The notes beneath the pieces were generated by a model that saw only the letters and a program-made list of their open reading frames with translations, did no database searches and was not told where the DNA came from. Made by a program: the position numbers and the translations under genes. Positions 8,817 through 17,005 of a DNA stretch of 64,000 bases are shown one piece after another; positions within the stretch are counted from its first letter, which is position 1, and every line of letters begins with the position of its first letter. Source of the stretch: Achromobacter insolitus (lineage in GTDB: Bacteria; Pseudomonadota; Gammaproteobacteria; Burkholderiales; Burkholderiaceae_B); the NCBI RefSeq assembly GCF_002209555.1, contig NZ_NJIF01000010.1:62001-126000 (forward strand), in the 5' to 3' direction.

Positions 8817-11800
8817 ATGTCCAAATATCTGACTAATCTCGTTGTTTTCTTGGCGGGTCTGGCCGTCGTGGGCTGGATCGGCATGGGCTATGCGGGCAGC
8901 AACCCGCTGGCGCTGGCCGTAACCTTGCTGATTGCCGTCTGCTACCTGACGGGCGCGCTCGAATTGCTGCGCTATCAGCAGGCAACCTCTGCGCTGACGC
9001 GCGCCTTGTCGGACCTGACCGATGCGCCGGGCAACCTGGGATCCTGGCTGGACAAGCTGCCGCCTGCCCTGCGCAACGCGACGCGCCTGCGCATCGAAGG
9101 CGAGCGCGCCGGCCTGCCCGGCCCCGCCCTGACGCCGTATCTGGTCGGCCTGCTGGTGCTGCTGGGCATGCTGGGCACGTTCCTGGGCATGGTCGTGACG
9201 CTGCGCGGCACCGGTCTGGCACTGGAAAGCGCAACCGACCTCGCCGCCATACGCGCCTCGCTCGCCGCGCCGGTCAAGGGTCTGGGCTTCGCGTTCGGCA
9301 CCTCGATCGCCGGCGTGGCCAGCTCCGCGATGCTGGGCTTGCTGGCGGCGCTGTGCCGCCGCGAACGGGTGCGCGCGGCCCAACTGCTGGACAGCAAGGC
9401 CGCGACCACCCTGCGCGTGTACTCGCAGGGCTATCAGCGTGAAGAGTCCTTCAAGCTGCTGCAGCGCCAGGCCGAAGTGATGCAGCGCCAGGCCGAGTCC
9501 ATGCCCACCCTGGTCGAACAATTGCAAACCATGATGAACGGCATGGCGCAGCAGAACCAGGCCCTGAGCGACCGCCACATGGCCAGCCAGGATGCGTTCC
9601 AGAGCAAGGCCGAAGCGGCCTACTCGCGCCTGGCCGCCGTCATGGAGCAATCCATGAAGGAAACCGTGGCGCAGAGCGCGCGCTCGGCCGGCGCCGCGCT
9701 GCAACCGGTGGTTGAAGCGACGATGGCCGGGCTGTCGCGCGAAACCGCGTCCTTGCAGGACACGGTGGCCGAGGCCGTGCAGCGCCAACTGGAAGGCCTG
9801 ACGGCGAACCTGCAGGCCACCACCAGCAATGTCGCCGATATCTGGAACCAGGCTTTGGCCGGACAGCAACGCGCCAGCGAGGCAATGTCCCAGAACCTGC
9901 GCGCCTCGCTCGAGCAGTTTGCCCAAACCTTCGAACAGCGCTCGGCCGCCTTGCTGGACAGCGTTTCCTCCCGCCTGGAAGAGTCCTCCGGCAGCATGTC
10001 CCAAGCCTGGACCCAGGCGCTGTCGCGCCAGGAACAGGCCAGCGAAAAGCTGGCTGGCGACAATCTGCAGGCCTTGACGGCGGCGGCCGCCAGCTTCGAA
10101 CAGCACTCGGCCTCGCTGCTGCGCACCCTGAACCAATCGCATACCCTCCTGCAATCCGAACTGGCTTCGCGCGACCAGCAGCGCCTTGCCGCCTGGACCG
10201 AAACCCTGGGCGCCATGGGCGCCACGCTGCGCCAGGAGTGGGAACAGTCCGGCGCGCAGGCCGCCCAACGCCAGGAGGCCATCAGTGCCACGCTGGCGCA
10301 GGCCGTGCGCGACATCACCGCGCAGGCGGAAGTCCAGGCTCAGCTGCTGGAAGGCGTGTCGGCCCGCATGGAAGCGGCAGCCAACGGCGTCTCGCAACAA
10401 TGGGCCAGCGCCCTGGCCCGCCAGGAACAGGCCGGCGAAAAACTGGCCGACGACAATCGCCAGGCACTGGCCGCCGCAGCTGCCACCTTCGAGCAGCATT
10501 CCGCTGCCCTGCTGCAGACGCTGGACCAGTCGCACGCGCAATTGCAGGCCGCGCTGGCCTCGCGCGATCAGGAGCGCCTGGCCGCCTGGACCGGTACGCT
10601 GACCGCCATGGCCACGACGCTGGGCCAGCAATGGCAGCAGGCCGGCGCCGACACGGTGGCACGCCAACAAGCCGTCAGCGACACGCTGGCCCAGACCGCC
10701 CGCGACATCACTGCCCAGACCCAGGCCCAGGCCGGCTTGCTGGAAAACGTATCGGCCCGCCTGGAAGCGGCGGCCGGCAGTGTTACGCAGTCCTGGACCG
10801 AGGCGCAGACACGCCAGGAACACCTCAACGCCAAGCTGGCCGGCGACAACCAGCAGGCGCTGGAAACCGCCGCAGCGGCCTTCGAACAGCATGCCGCCAC
10901 CCTGCTGCAGACGCTGAACCAATCGCACGCCGAACTGCAGGCCGCGCTGGCTTCTCGCGACCAGGAACGCCTCACCGCCTGGACCGGCACGCTGACCGCC
11001 ATGGCCGCCAAGCTCGGCCAGGAATGGGAACAGGCCGGCACCCAGGCCGCCCTGCGCCAGCTGGAAGTCAACGACACACTGGCCCAGACCGCGCGCGACA
11101 TCACCGCCCAGACCAAGGCCCAGGCCGATCTGCTGGAAAACGCCTCGGCCCGCCTGGAAACGGCGGCCCACGGCGTCACCCAGGCCTGGACCGATGCGCA
11201 AGCGCGGCAGGAGCAGGCCAACGCCAAGCTGGCTGGCGATAATCAGCAAGCGCTGGAAGCGGCCGCCGCCGCGTTCGAACAGCACTCGGCGGCCTTGCTG
11301 CAAACGCTGGAGCAGTCCCACGCCGGGTTGCAGGACACCTTGGCCTCGCGCGACCAGGAACGCCTGTCCGCCTGGACCGGCACCCTGACCGCCATGGCCG
11401 CCAAGCTCGGCCAGGAGTGGGAACAGGCCGGCACGCAAGCCGCCCTGCGCCAGCTGGAAGTCAACGACACACTGGCCCAGACCGCGCGCGACATCACTGC
11501 CCAGACCCAGGCCCAGGCCGACCTGCTGGAAAGCGCCTCGGCGCGCCTCGAAACGGCGGCCAACGGCGTCACCCAGGCCTGGACCGAAGCGCAGGCACGC
11601 CAGGAACAGGTCAACGCCAAGCTGGCGGGCGACAACCAGCAGGCGCTGGAAGCCGCGGCCGCCGCCTTCGAACAGCATTCGGCCGCGCTGCTGCAGACGC
11701 TGGAACAGTCGCAAGCGGATCTGCAAACCGCGCTGGCGGCCAAGGACGAAGCGCGGCTGGACGCCTGGACCGGCAAGCTCGGCACGATCGCCGACACGCT

Positions 11801-12506
11801 GCGCACCGAATGGGAACACACCAGCGAATACACGGCCAACCAGCAGCAGCAGATCTGCGACACCCTGGCCGTGACCGCGCAGGACATCAGTGCCCAGGCC
11901 CAGGCGTCCGCCAACGACACCATCGCCGAAATCGGCCGCCTGGTGCAGGCGGCCTCGGAGGCGCCGCGCGCCGCCGCCGAGGTCATCGGCGAACTGCGGC
12001 AGAAACTCTCCGACAGCATGGAGCGCGACAACGACATGCTGGAAGAACGCAACCGCCTGCTGGAAACACTGGGCACCCTGCTGGACGCCGTAAACCATAC
12101 CGCCGCCGAACAGCGCACGGCGGTGGACGCGCTGGTGTCCTCGTCCGCGGATCTGCTGGACCGCGTCGGCACGCAGTTCACCGACCAGGTCCAGGCCGAA
12201 ACCGGCAGGCTGGCGGAAGTGGCCGCGCAGGTCGCGAGCGGCGCGGTCGAAGTGGCCAGCCTGGGCGAATCGTTCGGCGCCGCCGTGCAGCTCTTTGGCG
12301 AATCCAACGACAAGCTGGTCGCGCATCTGCAACGTATCGAAGCGGCGCTGGACAAGTCCATCGCGCGCGGTGACGAACAGCTCGCCTATTACGTGGCGCA
12401 GGCCCGCGAAGTCGTGGACCTGAGCATGGTGTCGCAGAAGCAGATCATCGAGAACCTGCAGCAACTGGCCAGCCAACGCGCCACGGCCGGAGCGGAAACG
12501 GCATGA
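8817..12506 (+). CDS. DUF802 protein: MotA/TolQ-like membrane domain with giant helical tail
   Basis: Protein of 1229 residues. Helices at about 4-24 and 28-50 are followed by two more: residues 104-129 with LLGMLGTFLGMVVTL, and 152-179 with PVKGLGFAFGTSIAGVASSAMLGLLAAL. The last pair matches the core of MotA/TolQ/ExbB ion-channel subunits. From about 190 to the end the chain is an Ala/Gln/Glu-rich helical tail with no further membrane segment. The tail contains five 131-residue tandem repeats starting at residues 404, 535, 666, 797 and 928. MotA-type core plus long cytosolic tail is the layout of ZorA in Zorya. The start at ATG 8817 (MSKYLTNLVV) is preferred to an upstream in-frame ATG lying inside the DUF3348 gene. 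The stop overlaps the next gene as ATGA. Confidence 0.88.
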   Translation: MSKYLTNLVVFLAGLAVVGWIGMGYAGSNPLALAVTLLIAVCYLTGALELLRYQQATSALTRALSDLTDAPGNLGSWLDKLPPALRNATRLRIEGERAGLPGPALTPYLVGLLVLLGMLGTFLGMVVTLRGTGLALESATDLAAIRASLAAPVKGLGFAFGTSIAGVASSAMLGLLAALCRRERVRAAQLLDSKAATTLRVYSQGYQREESFKLLQRQAEVMQRQAESMPTLVEQLQTMMNGMAQQNQALSDRHMASQDAFQSKAEAAYSRLAAVMEQSMKETVAQSARSAGAALQPVVEATMAGLSRETASLQDTVAEAVQRQLEGLTANLQATTSNVADIWNQALAGQQRASEAMSQNLRASLEQFAQTFEQRSAALLDSVSSRLEESSGSMSQAWTQALSRQEQASEKLAGDNLQALTAAAASFEQHSASLLRTLNQSHTLLQSELASRDQQRLAAWTETLGAMGATLRQEWEQSGAQAAQRQEAISATLAQAVRDITAQAEVQAQLLEGVSARMEAAANGVSQQWASALARQEQAGEKLADDNRQALAAAAATFEQHSAALLQTLDQSHAQLQAALASRDQERLAAWTGTLTAMATTLGQQWQQAGADTVARQQAVSDTLAQTARDITAQTQAQAGLLENVSARLEAAAGSVTQSWTEAQTRQEHLNAKLAGDNQQALETAAAAFEQHAATLLQTLNQSHAELQAALASRDQERLTAWTGTLTAMAAKLGQEWEQAGTQAALRQLEVNDTLAQTARDITAQTKAQADLLENASARLETAAHGVTQAWTDAQARQEQANAKLAGDNQQALEAAAAAFEQHSAALLQTLEQSHAGLQDTLASRDQERLSAWTGTLTAMAAKLGQEWEQAGTQAALRQLEVNDTLAQTARDITAQTQAQADLLESASARLETAANGVTQAWTEAQARQEQVNAKLAGDNQQALEAAAAAFEQHSAALLQTLEQSQADLQTALAAKDEARLDAWTGKLGTIADTLRTEWEHTSEYTANQQQQICDTLAVTAQDISAQAQASANDTIAEIGRLVQAASEAPRAAAEVIGELRQKLSDSMERDNDMLEERNRLLETLGTLLDAVNHTAAEQRTAVDALVSSSADLLDRVGTQFTDQVQAETGRLAEVAAQVASGAVEVASLGESFGAAVQLFGESNDKLVAHLQRIEAALDKSIARGDEQLAYYVAQAREVVDLSMVSQKQIIENLQQLASQRATAGAETA
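10026..11990 (+). repeat. Five 393-bp in-frame tandem repeats in the DUF802 tail
   Basis: Units start at 10026, 10419, 10812, 11205 and 11598, an exact 393-base spacing (131 codons). Each begins with RQE-type codons and carries FEQHSAALLQTL, RDITAQ and WTGTLTAMA-like segments. Units 3 and 4 are the most alike, while the fifth diverges in its second half. A weaker partial unit precedes 10026. The repeats probably arose by unequal recombination and set the length of the tail. Confidence 0.92.
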
Positions 12507-13153
12507 GCGAGGACATCGACGGCGGCGTGGAGCCGACAGTCCCGGCCTGGGCCGTCTTCGGCGACCTGATGTCGGTGCTGCTGGGCGCCTTCGTGCTGAT
12601 CCTGGTCAGCGTCGTCGCCGTGCAGCTGCAGCTATCCACCCAGCTCGAGGAAGAGGTCAAGCAGCGCCAGGAAGAAACCCAACGCCGCGAGACACTGGAA
12701 CAGGCGCTGGCGGGCCCCTTGGCCGCCGGCCGCGTGACCCTGATCGACGGCCGCATCGGCATCAGCGGCAGCGTGCTGTTCGCGCTGAACTCCGACCAGT
12801 TGCAGCCCGAAGGCCGGGAAGTCCTGAAGACCCTGATCGAGCCGCTGTCGGCCTATCTGAAGTCGCACAACGAAATCCTGATGGTCAGCGGCTACACCGA
12901 TGACCAGCAGGTGCGCGAAGGCAACCGCCGCTTCGCCGACAACTGGGACCTTTCGGCGCAACGCGCCCTGACCGTGACCCGCGCGCTGATCGACGAGGGC
13001 GTCCCGTCGTCCGCGGTGTTTGCCGCGGCCTTCGGTTCCGAGCAGCCGGTGGCCTCGAACAATGACGAGGAAGGCCGCGCCAAGAACCGCCGGGTGGAAA
13101 TCGCCCCGATCCCCAAGCCCGCCAGCGACGCCGGGACATCGCATGGCCAGTGA
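12503..13153 (+). CDS. MotB/ZorB-like OmpA-domain protein
   Basis: Protein of 216 residues with one N-terminal membrane helix (about 17-38). At its start it carries the motif AVFGDLMSVLLGAFVLIL, with Asp21 where MotB-type stators have their proton-binding aspartate (ADFMTAMMAFF). A coiled segment (45-70) leads to an OmpA-like peptidoglycan-binding domain (about 90-205) with GYTDDQQV and NWDLSAQRALTV. These match the family's ligand Asp and the NxxLSxxRA signature. There is no cleavable signal, so the protein should be anchored in the inner membrane. The ATGA overlap with the DUF802 gene implies coupled synthesis of the two channel partners. Confidence 0.92.
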   Translation: MSEDIDGGVEPTVPAWAVFGDLMSVLLGAFVLILVSVVAVQLQLSTQLEEEVKQRQEETQRRETLEQALAGPLAAGRVTLIDGRIGISGSVLFALNSDQLQPEGREVLKTLIEPLSAYLKSHNEILMVSGYTDDQQVREGNRRFADNWDLSAQRALTVTRALIDEGVPSSAVFAAAFGSEQPVASNNDEEGRAKNRRVEIAPIPKPASDAGTSHGQ

Positions 13154-13790
13154 CGGCACCCGCGGCGAGCTCGTCGGCGCCCGAGCCATGCTGGACGCCT
13201 GGCGCGAAGCTGGCGCGGACCGCGTCGCGCCCGTCCGCTTCCAGTTCATGGACGCCCTGGAGCGCCGTGCCGCGGCGCACGGCGGCGAAGCCCGCAGGCT
13301 GCTGGACGGCAAGCTGGCGGCGCTGATCCAGGCCTATGAGTCCGAACTGGATAGCGCCCGGGACCCAGACTCGACGCCGAACCGGCCTGCCGCCGCGACG
13401 CCAGAACCCGGCCCGCTGGCCGCGCTGACCGCCTACATGGCCGATCCCGGAGCTGATGCGCGCGGGACCACAAACCTGCGCGCCTCCTACCCCGAACTGG
13501 AGTCGCTCGAGTACTTCCGCAGCGTCTGGTCGCGGGTCAGCGCCGATCGCCAGGTCCGGCAGTCGCAGGAACAGGTGCACAAGAACGCCGGCCCGCTCAA
13601 CTCCAATCAGCTGGTGCACCGCGCGCTGTCCCTGATGCGCGAGGTGTCGCCAGGCTATCTGCAGCAGTTCCTGTCCTATACCGATGCGCTGATGTGGCTG
13701 GAGCAGGTGCACGCGGCTCTCGCACCCCCTCCCAGGGAGGCCGCCCCCCGCGCGGGCGCCAAGAAAACGGCGCGCGGCAAAGGGCGCTAA
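13143..13790 (+). CDS. DUF2894-type protein, last gene of motor-like operon
   Basis: Protein of 215 residues recognised as the DUF2894 type. It is soluble, with no signal or membrane helix. It has an N-terminal helical part (RGELVGARAMLDAWREAGAD), a variable Pro/Ala-rich middle near 80-100, a conserved-looking segment around LESLEYFRSVWSRVSADRQVRQ and a Lys/Arg-rich C-terminus (GAKKTARGKGR). The start overlaps the OmpA-domain gene by 11 bases, which fixes it as the fourth member of the operon. The basic tail could touch nucleic acid or membrane, but no function is known to me. Confidence 0.78.
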   Translation: MASDGTRGELVGARAMLDAWREAGADRVAPVRFQFMDALERRAAAHGGEARRLLDGKLAALIQAYESELDSARDPDSTPNRPAAATPEPGPLAALTAYMADPGADARGTTNLRASYPELESLEYFRSVWSRVSADRQVRQSQEQVHKNAGPLNSNQLVHRALSLMREVSPGYLQQFLSYTDALMWLEQVHAALAPPPREAAPRAGAKKTARGKGR

Positions 13791-13858
13791 CGCGGGTCGC
13801 CACCGCCTCGCGGCCCGCTCGATTTGCGCCTGCCCGGCCATCGGCAGTAAGATACGTT

Positions 13859-13879
13859 CCATATACAAACCATATATGG
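13859..13879. promoter_or_regulatory. Palindromic CCATATA repeats before ParD-like gene
   Basis: CCATATA at 13859-13865 is followed by the perfect 10-base palindrome CCATATATGG at 13870-13879, ending 12 bases before the ParD-like start. Closely spaced palindromes just upstream of an antitoxin gene are typical autoregulatory operators, and the sequence is also AT-rich enough to be part of a promoter. Confidence 0.42.
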
Positions 13880-13891
13880 ATCATTCACTCC

Positions 13892-14137
13892 ATGGGCATC
13901 GTCAAGATTTCCGAGCAGATGCATGAGAACCTTCGCGTCGCCAGCGGCGCGCTCAGCCGCTCCATCAACTCTCAGGCCGAACACTGGATGCGCATCGGCA
14001 TGCTGTCCGAGCTCTATCCCGAACTGCGCCACGCCGATATCTGCCAATTGCTGATCCGCATCGAACAGGCAGAAGGCTTTGCCATCGCCTCGCTGTCCCA
14101 AGGGCTACCGCAATCCGCCCAGCAGGAGGCCGCATAA
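13892..14137 (+). CDS. ParD-like antitoxin-family protein
   Basis: Small protein of 81 residues resembling the ParD-like antitoxin family. The N-terminus MGIVKISEQMHENLRVASGALSRSINSQAEHW has the beta-strand plus helix-helix pattern of a ribbon-helix-helix DNA-binding domain. The C-terminal 40 residues are a separate helix pair that could bind a partner. The stop codon TAA is immediately followed by the ATG of the aminopeptidase gene. No ParE-type toxin is present. The neighbouring aminopeptidase takes the place where a toxin gene would be, and a palindrome sits upstream. The start follows family length; the ribosome site is weak. Confidence 0.77.
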   Translation: MGIVKISEQMHENLRVASGALSRSINSQAEHWMRIGMLSELYPELRHADICQLLIRIEQAEGFAIASLSQGLPQSAQQEAA

Positions 14138-14929
14138 ATGGCAAAGAAGGTTTCCATCAAATCCGCCGCCGACATCGAAATGGCCCGCAAGGCCGGCGCC
14201 ATGGCGGCGGAAGTGCTGCACATGATTGCCGAGCATGTCCGTCCGGGCGTCACCACCGATGAGCTGGACCGCATTTGCCACGACTACATCGTCAACGTGC
14301 AAAAGGCCATTCCCGCCAACGTCGGCTACCACGGCTTTCCCAAGACCATCTGCGCCTCGGCCAACCACGTGATCTGTCACGGCATCCCGTCGGCCAAGGT
14401 GCTGAAAAACGGCGACATCCTCAATATCGACGTCGCGGTCATCAAGGACGGCTGGTTCGGCGACACCAGCCGCATGTACTACGTCGGCCAGCCCAGCCCG
14501 CTGGCGCGGCGCCTGGTCAACACCACTTATGAAGCCATGCGCGCGGGCATCATGGCGGTCAAGCCGGGCGCCACGCTGGGCGACGTGGGCCATGCCATCC
14601 AGACGGTGGCCCACCGCGAGCACTTCAGCATCGTGCGCGAGTACTGCGGCCACGGCATTGGCCAGATCTACCACGACGATCCGCAAGTGCTGCACTACGG
14701 CCGTCCCGGAGAAGGCCTCGTGCTGCAACCCGGCATGATGTTCACCATCGAGCCGATGATCAACGCCGGCAAGCCCCAGACCAAGCAGTTGCCCGACGGC
14801 TGGACCGTGGTCACCAAGGACCGCTCGCTGTCGGCGCAATGGGAACACATGGTGGTCGTGACCGAGACAGGCTACGAGGTCCTGACGCCCTGGCCGGACG
14901 GCTTCGGCGACTATCCTCCCATTCCCTGA
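14138..14929 (+). CDS. map: Type I methionine aminopeptidase
   Basis: Removes the initiator methionine from nascent proteins. The 263 residues match the family length. All catalytic and metal-binding residues are visible: His81 (CHGIP), Asp98 (NIDVAV), Asp109 (FGDTS), His172 (CGHGIG), Glu205 (FTIEPM) and Glu236 (QWEHMV). AGGAGG lies eight bases before the ATG, inside the ParD-like gene, so both are co-translated. Housekeeping map usually lies beside rpsB, so this is probably a second copy. That cannot be checked within the window. Confidence 0.95.
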   Translation: MAKKVSIKSAADIEMARKAGAMAAEVLHMIAEHVRPGVTTDELDRICHDYIVNVQKAIPANVGYHGFPKTICASANHVICHGIPSAKVLKNGDILNIDVAVIKDGWFGDTSRMYYVGQPSPLARRLVNTTYEAMRAGIMAVKPGATLGDVGHAIQTVAHREHFSIVREYCGHGIGQIYHDDPQVLHYGRPGEGLVLQPGMMFTIEPMINAGKPQTKQLPDGWTVVTKDRSLSAQWEHMVVVTETGYEVLTPWPDGFGDYPPIP

Positions 14930-14986
14930 TCCCGTGGCGTGACGCCCCACTCAGCCTTGCCCGTGGCAAGGAACGGAGTGCGGACA

Positions 14987-15018
14987 GGCAAGGGCACGAT
15001 CATGATCGTGCCCTTGCC
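14987..15018 (+). terminator. Perfect 32-base palindrome after map, terminator-like
   Basis: GGCAAGGGCACGATCA is followed at once by its exact reverse complement, giving a very stable hairpin 58 bases after the map stop. The trailing sequence GTTTCC has only a weak T-run, so termination may be modest or bidirectional. It separates map from the MFS gene. Confidence 0.65.
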
Positions 15019-15038
15019 GTTTCCGCCATACGCGCTCC

Positions 15039-16259
15039 ATGTCCGCCCTGCCCTCCGCATTCCGCCGCCTCGCCGCCTCTAACCTGGCCGCGCAATTCTC
15101 CGAACAGATGGCGCTGGCGGCCGCTCCCCTGGTGGCGGTACTGGCGCTAGGCGCCAGCGCCGCTGAGACGGGCTATCTGCAAACCGCCCAAACCCTGCCG
15201 TTCCTGCTGCTGTCCCTGCCCGCCGGCGTGCTGGCGGACCGGATATCGCGGCGCACGTTGATGACCGCCGCCGAATGCGTGCGCGCCGCCAGCCTGCTGG
15301 GCTTGCTGGCGTTGCTGGCCACGGGCGGGCTCAGCCTGGGCTGGCTGGCGGCGCTGGGATTTCTTGGCGCGGTCGGCACGGTCGCCTACAACGTCGCGGC
15401 CCCCGCGCTGGTGCCGCGGCTGGTCGCGCCCGCCGAACTCGCCAGCGCCAACCGCTGGCTCGAACTGGCGCGCAGCACCGCCTTCTCCGCCGGCCCGGCG
15501 GCCGGCGGGGCGCTGGTCGGCTGGATGGGCGCGCCGTCGGCCTACGCGCTGGCCACCGTGCTGTCGCTGCTGGCGGCGGGGCTGCTGGCGGGACTGCGCC
15601 ACGACACGCCGGGACCGGCGCAGCGCCGGCACCTGCTGGAGGAACTGCGCGAAGGCGCGGCCTTCGTCCTCACGCACCCGCTGCTGCGCCCGGTACTGGT
15701 GACCGCCGTGTTCTTCAACACGGCCTGGTTCGTGTTGCAGGCGATCTACGTGGCCTACGCGATCGAACGGCTGGGCCTGTCGGCCGCGGCCGTCGGCGTC
15801 ACGCTGGGCGTATACGGCGGCGGCATGGTGGCGGGCGCCCTGCTGGCGCCCTGGCTGGCCCAGCGCCTGAGTTTTGGCGGCATGATCGCCGTCGGCCCGC
15901 TGGCAGCCTTGATCGCAAGCGGCATCCTGTTGTCCACCCTGGCGTATCCGTCCGGCGCCTGGGCGGCGGCGGGCTTCTTCCTGTTTGGCGCCGGCCCTAT
16001 CCTTTGGACCATCACCACCACCACGCTGCGCCAGGCGATCACGCCCAACGTCCTGCTGGGGCGCGTGTCCGCCGTGATCCTGACCGCCACCTTCGGCGCG
16101 CGGCCCGTGGGCGCGCTGATCGGCGCCACGCTTGCCGCCCGGGTCGGCGTCGAGGCCTGCCTGTGGGTATCCACCGCCGGCTTTGCCGTACAGTTCGTGG
16201 TGCTGTATACCTCGCCGGTGCTGCGGTTGCGCAGCCAGCCCGAAGCCGGCGCCTGCTGA
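15039..16259 (+). CDS. MFS transporter (EntS/DHA3-like)
   Basis: Inner-membrane major facilitator of 406 residues with about 12 hydrophobic helices. The cytosolic loop after helix 2 reads GVLADRISRRTLM, the MFS motif A. Helix 7 begins after a loop VLVTAVFFNTAWFVLQAIYV. The arrangement resembles the DHA3/EntS-type exporters. There is no adjacent siderophore or drug gene to indicate the substrate. The ATG follows the palindromic terminator by 20 bases without a strong ribosome site. Likely function is efflux of a small molecule. Confidence 0.85.
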   Translation: MSALPSAFRRLAASNLAAQFSEQMALAAAPLVAVLALGASAAETGYLQTAQTLPFLLLSLPAGVLADRISRRTLMTAAECVRAASLLGLLALLATGGLSLGWLAALGFLGAVGTVAYNVAAPALVPRLVAPAELASANRWLELARSTAFSAGPAAGGALVGWMGAPSAYALATVLSLLAAGLLAGLRHDTPGPAQRRHLLEELREGAAFVLTHPLLRPVLVTAVFFNTAWFVLQAIYVAYAIERLGLSAAAVGVTLGVYGGGMVAGALLAPWLAQRLSFGGMIAVGPLAALIASGILLSTLAYPSGAWAAAGFFLFGAGPILWTITTTTLRQAITPNVLLGRVSAVILTATFGARPVGALIGATLAARVGVEACLWVSTAGFAVQFVVLYTSPVLRLRSQPEAGAC

Positions 16260-16353
16260 ACGCTGTTGCGCACGGAAAAACGAAAATCTGTATCTGTCGG
16301 CGGCAGCGGCGGGCCGCTAGACTGCACCGGTCAGTCAACACGGTGCCGGCACG

Positions 16354-16977
16354 ATGCTGAAAATCCTGGGTAAAGCCTCATCCATCAACGTGCGCAAGGT
16401 GCTCTGGACCTGCGCCGAACTAGGCCTGCCTTTTGAACGCGAAGACTGGGGTTCCGGCTTCCAGTCCACCGACGATCCCGCATTCCTCGCCTTGAACCCG
16501 AACGCCATGGTGCCCGTCATCCAGGACGGCGATTTTGTGCTTTGGGAGTCCAACAGCATCATCCGCTATCTGGCTGCGCAATACGGCGGCCAGCACCTGC
16601 ACCCCGCCGAGCCCCGCCTGCGCGCCCGCGTCGACCAGTGGATGGATTGGCAAGCGACCGACCTGAACCGCTCCTGGAGCTACGCCTTCATGGCCCTCGC
16701 GCGCCTGTCCCCCGCGCACCGCGACGGCGACGCGTTGGCGGCATCCTGCCGCGACTGGACGCACACGATGGAAATACTGGACCGGCGCCTGGAGCAGGCC
16801 GGCGGCCACGTCGCCGGCCCCGCGTTCTCGCTGGCCGATATCCCGGTGGGCCTGTCGGTCAATCGATGGTTCCACACCCCATTCGACAAGCCCCGGCTGC
16901 CGGCTGTGGCCGCCTACTACGACCGGCTCGCCGAACGCGAAGGCTACCGGCTGTACGGCCGCAACGGCACGGCCTGA
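16354..16977 (+). CDS. Glutathione S-transferase family protein
   Basis: Cytosolic protein of 207 residues. The N-terminal thioredoxin-like domain (about 1-78) has [20 protein letters not shown], then the cis-Pro in [10 protein letters not shown] and the glutathione gamma-glutamyl site [12 protein letters not shown] helical C-terminal domain follows (about 85-200) with [14 protein letters not shown]. The Ser-Ser-Asn start of helix 1 fits beta/theta-type bacterial GSTs. It stands alone between the MFS gene and sodC, so the physiological electrophile is unknown. Confidence 0.91.
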   Translation: MLKILGKASSINVRKVLWTCAELGLPFEREDWGSGFQSTDDPAFLALNPNAMVPVIQDGDFVLWESNSIIRYLAAQYGGQHLHPAEPRLRARVDQWMDWQATDLNRSWSYAFMALARLSPAHRDGDALAASCRDWTHTMEILDRRLEQAGGHVAGPAFSLADIPVGLSVNRWFHTPFDKPRLPAVAAYYDRLAEREGYRLYGRNGTA

Positions 16978-17005
16978 CGCGGCACGGCCTGACGCAGTCT
17001 GCCTG

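Noticed and set aside
10026-11990. Regular repeats considered as CRISPR or intergenic satellite
   Set aside because: The period is 393 bases, fully in frame and inside a coding sequence, with no spacers. It is a protein repeat.
8688-12476. Long minus-strand open frame opposite the DUF802 gene
   Set aside because: Its Gly/Gln-rich repetitive product merely mirrors the tandem repeats of the sense gene. It has no ribosome site and no domain.
7997-13790. Calling the motor-like operon a Zorya system outright
   Set aside because: ZorC, ZorD or ZorE homologues are not recognisable; only the ZorA/ZorB-like architecture is shared. It is therefore reported as a hypothesis.
13892-14929. Classical ParDE toxin-antitoxin module
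   Set aside because: No ParE-like toxin frame exists on either side; the adjacent gene is clearly a methionine aminopeptidase.
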